Source: Embiotoca jacksoni (Eukaryota; Chordata; Actinopteri; Embiotocidae). From it: 64,000 bases of DNA. The notes under the pieces are model-generated. The model saw only the letters and a program-made list of their open reading frames with translations, made no database searches and was not told the origin of the DNA. The position numbers and the translations under genes are program-made. Below, piece after piece: positions 12,641 through 23,947 of this stretch. The stretch spans positions 4,675,754 to 4,739,753 of the forward strand of contig JAKOON010000009.1 of NCBI GenBank assembly GCA_022577435.1, in the 5' to 3' direction. Every line of letters begins with the position of its first letter. Position 1 is the first letter of the stretch.

Positions 12641-14318
12641 CCATGGTGTGAGGAGGCAAGTATGTGCCTATACTTTATCTCTCTCACACACACACACGTG
12701 AATGATTATCAGTATATTCTCATAATATTCACCAAGTTCAGCTTTTCTAAATACATGTGTGGACTGTGATTTTTCACACTTTATTCATGAAGGCAATGTA
12801 ACTTTGTTGTAACACTAGTTTACCATTAGACTGGTGGCACATGTGCACATGTTGCTTTCAATTTTTAAAACTCCGTAAACTTCACAAAGCAATGATATTT
12901 ACCACATATTGGGCTGCATTAACCTGGAATACTTTGCAAAACAACTCGTCACTTGTATTTAACCAGCACAGTTTGACATTTTGGTAAATATGCTTGTTCG
13001 CTTCTCGCAAAGAGTTGGGATGGTCAGATCAATACCCCTCTCATGTCTTTATGCAAAGTGTGACGCTAGAACTGAGAGGCTCTGGAATGACTAGAAAGAG
13101 GGAGAAGTTGGAAGCCTGGCTGACTCCAAAATTAAAAAAAATACACCCCAGAGCCACTAATAAACACAAAATCTTATATTTCTTGTGTCAAGTTTGTATG
13201 CTAAGCTAGGCTAATTACCTATTGGCTCTGCCTTCATGTTTAACAAGAGAGGGGTATCGATTCACTCATCTAACTCTGCATTAAGGTGAATCAGCATGTC
13301 TTCCGAAAATGTTAAACAATTCTTCCTAAATAAGGTCAGGCAACATATTATAATTAAATAATCACTTCAAATTATGTTGATTTATGTATTAGTACACATC
13401 AAGACGAGTAGATGAGAATACGCATAAACAAATGCTTATTTTATCAGTGCACACAAAAATAAAATGTTTTGTGTATACAAGCATATGGTATGAACAAGCG
13501 CAAGCACACAATGATACACACCGTCAAGTTCATGCACACACATACTCCACACCTATGCTAAGTGCTCTTATCTGTGACTTGTGCAGAGGTGAGTGACAGG
13601 AAGGGAGGCGCAGGGGGGAAGTGTCCTTTAGGTGTCTTAATTATGTCTCCTCTCCTCCCTCTCGCTGTCACCGTCCCCAGGGGAGGACGAGACAAAAGGA
13701 AGGCAATGTTTCATCTCTGCTGCCTTGGTATTTGAAATTCCGAGGGGAGTAAGAGCAGAGAGACAGCAGGCTGTTACACTGGTGGAAGAAGAGGAAATCA
13801 AGTGACGCTTCCTTTTTTCCCCCCCTGTTTCTTGCCTCCTTTAGCAGCTGTGTTTAAAATAAGGCACCTTAATAAAAGTGTTTTAATGGCTTCAAGGCAG
13901 GAAAAAAAGGCGCAACTTGATTGCTGTGACAGTTTTATTTAATGAGCTCAAAGCCTCTGGCTCTGACTCACTATTCGTTTATTACTTTGTTGTGGAAAGA
14001 TATATGTGACAAAATGGAGCAGAGGGAGTGAGAAAATGAGGCTGAATGCTCTTATTGTGGAAGTCGTCCGCGGCGTTTGGCAATCGCCTTTGTGATTTAC
14101 ACCTTCCGCAGCGCTCACCTGCGTTTTCATCCGGCCCCACCAGGGGGAACGCTGCTCTGCCACGGCAGAGCGGGAGGTGTCAGAGACACCTTGGCAGGTA
14201 GGCAGACACAAAGACAACACGCTGTTAATTATTGATGGGAATAAATTGCACTCACTGGATGTTTGGCAGTGCAATACATGGTGGATGTGAATACCAACGC
14301 GTTTATGAAAGCGCGCCC

Positions 14319-14380
14319 ATGCGTGCGTGTGTGTGCGTGTGTGTGCGTGTGCGTGCGTGTGCGTGTGTGTGTGTGTGTGT
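14319..14380. repeat. Interrupted (GT)n with GC units
   Basis: GT repeat interrupted by GC steps. Alternating purine/pyrimidine throughout, so Z-DNA prone. Confidence 0.9.
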
Positions 14381-14691
14381 CGAAGAGAAAACGATGACGA
14401 GAGAAGCAAAAGAAAAGGCGATCAGAGGGAAGGAAGACGGAGCGAGGTGGAGACGTTCGGAGGAGGAGCCGGCGGAGCGATGGTGGTGATACCTGGTAAA
14501 GAGACATTAGAGAGATGCAGAGGGAGTCTATAAAAGCAAACTACTCCTTAATGTCTCTCACAAGTGTGATAAAAGCACAGAGCTGCAGCACAGAATGCTG
14601 TCCTTTCCATTTGTGTGAACAGAACAAGGAAGCATTGAAAACTAAACTATTATACACAAATGCTAATAGAAAATGATTTTGCAAATGTGCC

Positions 14692-14696
14692 TACAT

Positions 14697-14736
<40 letters not shown>
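14692..14736. repeat. Compound (ATAC)n(AC)n microsatellite
   Basis: Tetranucleotide ATAC units pass directly into AC repeats. Confidence 0.9.
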
Positions 14737-16282
14737 GCAAACAAAAATTCTTAAAAAGGTCAGCTCTTTTGTTTTGGGACACGAGACCTCTCTCATGAAA
14801 ATATTGACTGAGAAAAAGGGGAGCAAATGCAAAGTGTGGTCTTAAAATGAGATGGACAAAGAGCACGGCTCCTTATCTGTATTCTGAGAGCCTGCCCTCT
14901 TATAAATATTGGAAGAAGGACACTGTTGGGGGAAAGGAAACGGCCAAATGGTGTGTTTGAGAAATGGCACACCTGAGCACCACGCGGAATATCATCTCCT
15001 CCTGTCAGATCTCATCCCATTTGATCAAAATAATTGCCACCTTCATCGTTATCATCGGTTCTGTCATCTTCACCGGCGCCATCGCCATTCTCCATCTCAT
15101 CAGGCCTCTTCTTTGGGGTTCAAGAGGGAGGGGTGGGGGGATTTTTGGATCAGATCAAAATGCGTCTGGGAAAATCACTCACAGTGTACCCTCATAGTCA
15201 TCATCATATTTATTGCTTCAATACGACTAGCATTTTCCTCACCTATTTAGATATTCTGACACGAGCAAATCTGTGACTGGTATGAGAATAGCCTGGTTTA
15301 GTCTCGTCTATCATAGATGTCCGGGGAGAGAGGGGCCCTGCTGTGCTTTAGTCTATGTTGAGTCTCTGTGCAGTCAACAGGGAAATGAAAACATTAGAGG
15401 ACAAAAATGAGAAAAGGACAGCATGATCACTGCTAGCGTGAGCCAGAGGGTTGACATACAGCAAACAATATCACTGAAATCCTTCTCTCGGCCTCACAGT
15501 TCTTTTGTAAGAAAACCAAACACGCACCAATCCAAATTCAGTCAAAATGTTAATATAAGATTCTATAGTGGCGAATTAGATGACACAAGCCCAGTGTGCG
15601 GTTTCCCTCTAAGCTGCTACTCCTCTCCATGTGTGTCAACCTGCCTCTATTGTACAACTCGCTGGGGCTCTCTTTGTACTTCTCAAACAGCTCGTCTCAT
15701 CTGCTTCCACTTTAGCAGCCTAATAATGCTGCACAACATTAGCACAAGCGGCTGCTCAAACCTCAGTTAGAGCGCAGCCAGCTCACACACTGGCAACCAC
15801 GCTCGCCATGTAATACTGTAATTCAGCACACATGCATACTCTCACACACAACAAGCCCGCATAACCGCTTGAAACTAGGGACCCCCACTCATACACATCT
15901 CCTATGAGACTCCAGCTTTGTCCTTTCACAGAGTGTCGGTAAGATAAAACAGACCTCCAGGCACCGCAGTCACCTCCCAACTTGTCATATAACCATACTT
16001 AAATGCAGTTAACAGCCCACATTCAAGAGTCTTCTTATATTAGAGTGAACAAGTTTGTCATTAAACAGCAAAGCGCTGTGGAAAATTACTTCCTATAAAC
16101 ATAAAAATGTGTTTACGGTTAAAACCAGTTTGTACGTGGGAGATTTCAGATCCATTCAGATCTTTTAAGTGTGTTAAATGTGCAAAACTAGATCCCTGGA
16201 GGGAACTGAATGCCCAACAAAGTGCTAATGATAATGCACGGTGTAGAGTAGAGACGCTAACTTGTTTTTAAACACTCCTTAC

Positions 16283-16374
16283 CTTGGCCATTTGGGCCTG
16301 CACCCCAGTGGCTTTGAGAGACGACACGGCCTTCTGCGCTGCAGCTGGGCTGTCAAAATCCACAAAGCCATAGC
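16283..16374 (-). CDS. rbms3: rbms3 coding exon 4 (RNP1 and end of RRM1)
   Basis: This 92-bp exon starts with two bases completing the Gly codon and then encodes 30 residues, beginning YGFVDFDSPAAAQKAV and ending GVQAQMAK. With exon 3 it forms the RNP1 motif KGYGFVDF, whose aromatic residues stack on RNA bases in RRM proteins, followed by helix alpha2 and strand beta4. The acceptor is gtctccag|GC and the donor is AAG|GTAAGG. The exon ends on a codon boundary, where the family continues with a short Gln/Glu linker into RRM2. I found no exon for that linker or RRM2 between 1 and 16282. The pyrimidine tract before this exon is unusually long (see 16383..16490). An open frame on the opposite strand over this exon runs into the GAA repeat and has no coding character. 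Confidence 0.95.
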
Positions 16375-16490
16375 CTGGAGACAGAGAGAGAAAAGAAGAG
16401 AGGGAGAAAAGAAGAAGAAGAAGAAGAAGAAGAAGAAGAGGAGGAAGAAGAAGAAGAAGAAGAAGAAGAAGAAGAAGAAGAAGAAGAAAA
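16375..16490 (-). repeat. (GAA)n/(TTC)n homopurine tract forming the exon 4 pyrimidine tract
   Basis: On the plus strand 16383..16490 is an unbroken 108-base purine run, mainly GAA triplets with a few GAG and GGA variants. On the transcribed sense strand this is a UUC/UCUU-rich run ending 8 bases before exon 4. It therefore serves as the polypyrimidine tract of that acceptor while also being a microsatellite likely to vary in length. Confidence 0.85.
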
Positions 16491-16787
16491 TACAGACATT
16501 AGTAAAAAAAAAAAGAAAAAAAGAAAATGGAGGCAGATGACTAACAAGGAGAATGACAGGCACTTGGTAATTGTAGCAGTAATAGGTTGGTAACATGACT
16601 ACAGAGGCTGCCAGTTCCCATATCTGGTGAGCACTACATTGTTTGATAATTAGCGACAGTGACGTTCATAGGGGGATGCTATGCATCTTAATTAGTAGCA
16701 TGGATGAGCGATTTAGTAATAACAAACCCCGGCACCCTGCCCACCTCCACCTCCACACACACATACACTGATACACAGTATGCATGT

Positions 16788-16826
<39 letters not shown>

Positions 16827-17439
16827 TACACACACTCGGGTGTAGACGCACGTAAAAAAAACAATAAAAAAAAAAACACACCGAGTAGCGTAATAATAAA
16901 AAAATATATCGCTGTTTGTGATAGTTTGCGGTTTAATGACAACTCATTTGAATTAATTCAAACAAGTAGAATAATTAATGTAATGGTAATTTATGAGAAG
17001 CCGATGATTTCAATTCCGTGATTAAAGAATATTACACACATGTACACATAGCACATACACAGAGACGTGTCAATTAATTTTTCAAAACATCACTTTTCAC
17101 TTGTTCAGCCTTTTGATTTTCTGAGGCTGTGAAGCTGGCCGGCCCACATCGTGTTCCACAACACCCGGCATATTAACACAACCCCATTTCACAGGCTCTG
17201 TAATCCTCTCCCCGGTAACAAATCTCTCAAAGGTTGACAACATATCAGAGCTGCTGCCATTTCTCTCCCGCTTTCCTCAACTCCATCTCTCTTACATACA
17301 CGTAAAGACACGCTATTTCTTACAATTTAGCCTCTCTGTTCATCTTCTCACTGCCTCCCTCAATCCCTCGCCGCCTCTCACACACTTTCTCTCTCTGTCC
17401 CTCGCTCATATTTTTCCTGACATTAACAGCCACCAGCTC

Positions 17440-17660
17440 CCCATCTGGAAATTCATCAGCGGAGGAAAGCAGGGGGAATGAAATCTGTGCCTGTGATTTA
17501 TGAGTTATTGTGATCCTGACGTTCTCCGGGATGTATCGGAGACGGGGGTCACGTCTGTGTTAATTAAAATTTGGTGGCGGATTAAAAGCAGTCAATGGTG
17601 CCCTCTGATCCACTGTTTCAGAAGGAAAGTGTAATTACAAAAGGATAATGGCTGTGAGAT
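17440..17660. promoter_or_regulatory. Candidate conserved non-coding element
   Basis: Repeat-free sequence with a TTAATTAA paired-homeodomain site (near 17560), GGATTAA (near 17580) and GTAATTAC (near 17631). It sits about 1.1 kb before exon 4 in transcription order. Confidence 0.33.
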
Positions 17661-18959
17661 AGGGTGGGGTGGTGTGTGTGTGTGTGTGGGTGGGGGGGGG
17701 GCGCACTGGCCATTGCGGTTACCCCATCAACTTCCCAACGATCAAACCCTCACGCATGTATCAGCACACACAAACATGGACTGTAACGGCTCACTGTGTG
17801 CCATTTGCTTTGCACAAATAGCAAACATCTCACTTTCTCAGTCAGTGGAGGTATGGGTCTGTGTTGTTGTTGTTGTTGTTGTTGTGGTGGTGGCGGCGGG
17901 GGGGTCATTTTCCTGTCGGACGGCGGTGAAGGAGTGCGGCGTAATGTGAAAATCATAACCTGTGGCGGAAGAGAAATCGAGCGCGAGGACTGATTAATGG
18001 CCAGCTGTTAGAGTGAAGGTGGGAGGGGCGGCTCTTTAATTGTGGAAATATGAAGAGCCCGAGTGAAATGTCCCCGTTGGAAGTACGGGCAATACGACGA
18101 GAAACCGGACCTGCTCTTTCAAAAACGTAAATGCTATCGCGGAATTAATTTCTTAAGTAGCTGCAATTAGACAAGGCACCCAACCATTTTGTTAGTAAAC
18201 CTTTAAATGCGCACTTTTAATCGCTATTTATGATAAGCTAGAAAGCCTGGCTTATAATAAGAGAAGCTTATAAAAAAAAATATGTAATTGGTGGTTGGGT
18301 TTCAGTTACAGAGAAACACTCTCTCTCTCTTGTCTTCAGTAGTATCTACTCATGCATATTCTTCGGACTTTTAATAGAGAGGATTTGTGATACCTGTCTG
18401 AGACTTCTGCCACCTCCCACATCTAATGGAGATGAAATGATTATCGGCTTTGGGGAAACTGACACTAACATGTCTTTTTACAGACAGTCTTCACAGTGAA
18501 AACAGTTTTCAAGGGACAAACAGAACAGATGGGTGATACACCAACAACATAAAGAGATTCTTTAGGTGTTGAAGCACCCCAAAGACTTTCGATATCCCCT
18601 GAAATATACACAAACTGCACAGTGCATGTCTCGAACTCTACGATCGTGCGAGATACTTGTTCCGTAACAATCAAAAACTATAAAGCGAGAGAGAGAAAAA
18701 GAAGTGACTATACAAAAGAGAGAAAAATACAACAACAAAAAAAGACAGGTGGTATATAAATACAATTTCACAAAGTACAAAAAACATATAAAACACTATA
18801 TAGTAATGCAATCAAATTTATGTCACGTTGCAAGACATGCTCACAAACAAATTAGTGTGGTCTTTTCTTGGTTTTTAGAGGCTGCATTACAGTAAAGTGA
18901 TGTCATTTTCTGACCCTACGAGACCATTGTAGATGTTCTATTATTACCCCTTTACCCAC

Positions 18960-19130
18960 TTATTCATTATATTCACATTACTGATGATTATTTTTAACAA
19001 AAATCTTACTGTGGAAATATTTTGTGAAAGCACCGATAGGCATCCCTACAATATCGACACTGAGGTATTTGATCCCAAAAAATATTGCGATATCGAATTT
19101 TGTCCGCATCACCCAGCCCGTCGCGCCATA
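18960..19130 (+). mobile_element. Decayed teleost repeat (MITE-like, probably DNA transposon derived)
   Basis: The motifs atattttgtgaaagcaccga, acaatatcgacactgaggta, atattgcgatatcgaatttt and catcacccagccc occur in the order seen in a frequent fish repeat recalled from memory. Several mismatches mark it as old. The class is an inference from the CAGCCC-type end. Confidence 0.5.
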
Positions 19131-21881
19131 CAAATCCTGGTGCACAAATTCAACAGCCAAGAGTTGTAGAGGCAGATGGGAGCGCGAGACAAAACAAGGA
19201 GAGGCAAAGAGTGGCACCTGCGCTTATAGAACTAAGCAGCAAGCGCACAAACAGCCACCTCAGGCGAGATCATTTCTGCTTGGCGAGCGCTGGAGGGCAT
19301 TCGCACTCTCACAGGTCATCTCTGCTCTCAGAGCGGAGCTCTGTTCGTACAAGTGGACCTGACTTTTGACAATTTGGGGGCGGAAACCAAGAGAGGCACT
19401 GGCCCAAATTATAATATAAAATAATAAAATTTGCTTGTGAGCGACATAATTGACAATATCTATAACATCTGAGCAATGGCCTCTAGTTTTGCTACGACCT
19501 CTGTTTCACTGAATAAAATAACAGAAAAAAACAATGCTGTTGTTTTTTTTTTTTTTTTTTTTTTTTTTGTGTGCATCTCAAGTCGGTATTTGACAACTAT
19601 TTTTGTCCTACAAACAGATGTCAGCTGCTGCCGTCTCAGTTGCGATGCAGATTCCCAGTGCAACGTTGGTCCAAATTCTTTCAGTTGCTCTGAAATCTGA
19701 TTACTATCAAACTATAGCACGCGATTAATATGACATAAACATCACTCATTAAACTGTTTGGTGGACGTAGGTTGAAGCACTGAGCACCATTATCAGGTGT
19801 CTTTCTCAACTCCCTTTAATTCGGCACATATCCGTGTTTCTCTGTTCACAGTGAGTTGGAATATCCAGACTATCCGGGTTACTGTTTGAAAAGACGCGAT
19901 GCTGTTGAATTTTTAAAACTATTTTCAAGGTTGTGAGCACCACATGGGGTCGAGGCAGAAAACATGCTTTTTTTTTGTCATTTGGGTGAACTGACCCTTT
20001 TAATGATAGCAGACTCCACTTATTCTCACTCTTTAGAACATATTAAAAGCACATTTAGAGAACCACATATAATGTTACGGATGCCCTCCAGGAAACTGCT
20101 GATTCTCTTTAATAATCAGAATATTCCAATGGTGGATACTTGGAACCCCCAATTACAAATTTAATATTCACCCCAGTACCACCTGGAGTGCACTTATCAA
20201 ACTTTTAGCAGGATGAGGATTTTAGAGAATGCTGACCTATATTCAGAGAGCTCTGAATGGAGGAAGGAGAGAGAGGAAGGCAGAGAAAAAGAGAGCGAGT
20301 GAAAAGGTCTGTACAAAAGAAAGGCAGAGCGAGGAAGGAGGTTATTTAAGGTCAGCTGAATGCACTGAAGACGACTGAATTGATGTTCAGCAAGCTCACT
20401 GCAATAATAGATCCCGTTTGCTCTTCCCCTATGCAGTTATTGTAGCTGATATATGCATAACGATTCCGTAATGTGGAATGTTTGATCCGTGGCCACAGGG
20501 TAAAACTGTCAAAGGCTTGTTTAGTTGAAAAAGAGAATAATAATTGAGAGATATAGTGAAGTTTTAAGGCTCTATTTGTGCTTTTATTAGGGTTGAATGG
20601 TTGTGGAGGTTACGGAGAGTCGAACTCTTTCCTACATGTGTATACTGTATGTATGAGTAAGCTCATTTGCTTGAATACCGAGACCTTTAAAGTGAATTGA
20701 GTCTGTCTGAATCACGCTCAGTGTTTAAAAAGGAACAATTTATACACAAGTATATTTAACGTTATCATTGGGTTTAAAGTGGAACTTATATTAACTTGCT
20801 TTTAACCTTATATGTATCATTCTATGTAAGGAAATACAAAATATAATGGCACAACATCTATTAAGCATTTTTACATTTTGCAGAATAATATGTTATTGTT
20901 TTCCATTGTTGCTGGCAGATTCTGGTTCGTCAGTGAACACATTTGATCCCTTTTATAAACAAATCTACACAGTGTACTGTTCCACTAGCAATTAAAAGCC
21001 TCTCGCAAGTCTGACTGTAAAGTTTGCCTTCCACTCGGGATTGCACACCAGTTAGCTTAGCTTGCTAACCTTAGCACTGAGTCCACTGCCACTGCAGAGA
21101 CATAAATAAGACTTGTCCTTTTAGGTAGCCACAGATTTTTTATCAAATAATTACACAGTCCAAGCAAACACCACAAAAATGGAATTTACTTTCAGTGCAA
21201 CTTTGATTTAAAGTAATTATAAGGATTGTTCATTCAGTTAGATTATCAACAGTAATTTGGACAGCCCTACGAAAGCCACACTGCCGGTAAATTGAACACA
21301 AACACAATTCCATTGACTTCCGCGGTACAGAAGGTGGTGGCAGAAGTCTTACTGTGTAGACAAATACATTATTACATGGCCAAATAAAACAAAAGCTATC
21401 AGCATGGCTAGACAATATTAGAGATGGCCCTCAAAGACTTGTTTGTATATACTTGTATAGTATGAAATACTGCAGTGTCTATGTGTGTACATGTGTGCGG
21501 GTGCACTAACTGTATGGTACAATGACCCTCGGTGAGTCACTGAGCTGAGAAAAAGTCGATTAAGCAGCAGGGTCAAGAAACAACATTACACTCGATGTAA
21601 GACATCACACACACACACACACACACAGCTACACAGAGATGTACGCAGATGTTGCTTGAAGAATGCGTTTCTGAAGCCAAGTACATGCTGTACTGTGAAT
21701 GCATCCAATGCGGGTGCTCTGCAGTTGCAATTTGAAGTGGGATGCAGAGGGCAAGGTGTTGTTTTGAAGTGTCTGCACAAACACAAACATCCAATCGATA
21801 GCTGTCACTTAAAAGCAGCTCAAAGAGACTGCCTACATGCGTGGCTGCTAATAATACCATGCAGCTGCGCACTAATATGTG

Positions 21882-21887
<6 letters not shown>

Positions 21888-21940
<53 letters not shown>

Positions 21941-22054
21941 TGAGTTGCTGAGGGACACATATATCCACACGAAGCACACTGGGAGGATGACACCCACAGA
22001 CACACAGACACACAGACACACAGACACACACACACAGACACACACACACACACT
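21888..22054. repeat. (CA)n array and interrupted CAGACACA satellite
   Basis: Perfect CA run 21888..21939, then a 50-bp gap, then a CAGACACA-type repeat from about 21990 to 22054. The open frames across it on both strands are repeat artefacts. Confidence 0.9.
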
Positions 22055-22379
22055 CTATGCACAGACACACAGACTGTCTCTCTGAGAGGAATAAAGAGAA
22101 CATGAGCTGCCATATCATATTTCCTGCTCTGGCTCTAACTGGGAGCCTGTCGAGATGAAAGGACCAGCTTCAATCAGTTACTACATGATAGTGTGATGCT
22201 GCCATTGCTTCTACTCTACTTAGTGACAGTGCTTGTATGACTATGTGCGCATGAGGCAGGGTGCTCCTTAACACAGTCCCCTCACGGAGGTGTAGAACTA
22301 CAGTAGATGCCTCCTCGGGCTGCGCTCTACACAAAAGTTTTCAGTGGAGAGTGGAGATAAGGGAGTCATTACAGCGCGT

Positions 22380-22900
22380 GTATCGACATATCAATCAACT
22401 ACACATCATTCATGCATTCACCATCAAATTATGCTAATCCTAATTACTTCTGGGGAAAATTACTATTCTTTATCTGCTAATAGTTGGGATTGTTTGGAGT
22501 TCCCTATATCCACCACCATTTTCCCCAATATATCCATTTTTCACATTCTCATATTCAGCGCTAATGATCCCATTTTGCACCGCATACAATGGAATAATAA
22601 TGCCCTAAGTATGAATAATGAATCAACGACAAGTCACGGAGCATTACAACGGTGTGCCGGGGCAAACAGTGTAATTGTTTACGTCCTTGTGAGTCATCAA
22701 GAGGAGTTCTGAAGCTGCTGTTGCACATGGATGATTAATCATTGCAGTTACATGTATGTTTATAATTCAAACTTTGCATGTATTAAAGTAATTATGGTTA
22801 ATGGAGGAGATAGATGGGCCACTCAATGGAAAAATATGCATAACAATGCTGTAATATGATTCTCATGATTAATGGATTCATGGCTGGAGTACCGCATCAC
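22380..22900. promoter_or_regulatory. Candidate enhancer with SOX:POU composite site
   Basis: Repeat-free, AT-rich block with many homeodomain and POU-type sites: ATGCTAAT (22431..22438), TAATTA (22441..22446 and 22789..22794), TTTGCAT (22773..22779). A 15-bp SOX:POU composite lies at 22834..22848 (minus strand CATTGTTATGCATAT). Its look, freedom from simple repeats and position in a developmental RNA-binding gene suggest a conserved non-coding element. Conservation has not been tested. Confidence 0.4.
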
Positions 22901-23886
22901 GTTCCTTCCTACAGCATGTGCATTGTTCATTACCCCACTATACCGGCAGATATGTGACTGTGATTTCATTTCTTTGTATATTTGAGTATATTTCATATAC
23001 AGTTGTACGAAATGCTGAAATTATGAATCAGATAATCAATTTGTTGATGAATAATAAATTAAATCATTCTGACTTTGAGAATCAAGTTATTGTTTATATG
23101 TCATTTGTCAAGAAAATAAAGGCAATCAGGCACTGATTTTTGACTCTTAATATGAGGTTTAGGGAACCAACTAATAATTAAGCTGTTGATTTCTTTGTGA
23201 TTGTCGTTAAGTCTAAAAAATGTCAGGAAAGAAAAAGAAAAACGCTCGAGTTTCGAGAGCCCAAGGTGATATCATGAATGAGCTCTATCCAACAGTCCTA
23301 AACCCAAAGATATTCAGTTCACATTGGTATTAAACAGAGAACGGCATCAAATTCTCACATTTGCAAAGTTTGAACTGGCTAATATAAAATTGTTGTCCTT
23401 AATAAATGATTAAAACAATAACAGATTTTCCTCTTTTCTTCTGTTGATCAAGAAACATTTCCCTCTGTGTTTTAGACTCTTAATTTAGTACAACAGACTA
23501 TATTAATTTTTTCTTGTAATGTATTCGACATGAATGGAATTTAATCGCTTGTGCATTTATAGATGGCTTGTGTCCATTTGGAGGTTTGACCCCCCCCCCC
23601 CCCCCCCTTTAGCTCTGCAGGGAGGATGGGTGATGGTTTTGGGAGGCTGTGGTGAGCTGTGCAAACACTGACGAGAGAAAAAAAAAAAGCGAGATGGCAT
23701 CCATGACTGACTGTGGCCAAGCCAAGACCGCCTTGGTCCCACTCCAAACCCAGAGGAGAGCATCCTCACTACGACCGCATTCCTCTGTCCCCCTTCCATT
23801 TATCTTGCACCACCAGCAGCTGACTGATGATACATTTTTGCGGCTACCCTCCGCTAAACCATGCGTTGGTGGGTGTGCGTGCGTGA

Positions 23887-23888
<2 letters not shown>

Positions 23889-23946
<58 letters not shown>
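23889..23946. repeat. (GT)n microsatellite
   Basis: 58-bp perfect GT run. A poly(C) run (23590..23607) lies 280 bp before it. Confidence 0.95.

Positions 23947-23947
<1 letters not shown>

Larger units (their letters stand above)
1..16282 (-). other. rbms3 intron 4 (3' part lies outside the window)
   Basis: This is non-coding. I searched by eye for the RRM2 exon (pattern NLYISNLP, RGVGFAR) and did not find it. Contents include poly(A) at 304..333, (CA)n at 478..500, (TC)n at 752..776, (GA)n at 4377..4415, poly(T) at 9931..9957, GT-rich 14319..14380 and CA-rich 14692..14736. Repeat fragments lie at 8572..8990, 10732..10772 and 11765..11945. Candidate regulatory blocks lie at 880..1215, 1650..1830, 7700..7970, 9760..10160, 12380..12640 and 13560..14270. 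In the remaining stretches (about 2040..4370, 4700..7650, 14740..16260) I see only unremarkable AT-rich sequence. Confidence 0.85.

Noticed and set aside
13948..14409. 153-codon minus-strand open frame
   Set aside because: Begins in GT-repeat translation. The remainder shows no domain.
16262..16540. Lys-rich plus-strand open frame over exon 4
   Set aside because: Antisense of exon 4 continuing through the GAA repeat. Not a protein gene.
21573..22118. 181-codon minus-strand open frame rich in Cys-Val
   Set aside because: Translation of CA/GT microsatellites. All frames stay open because the repeat has no stop codon.
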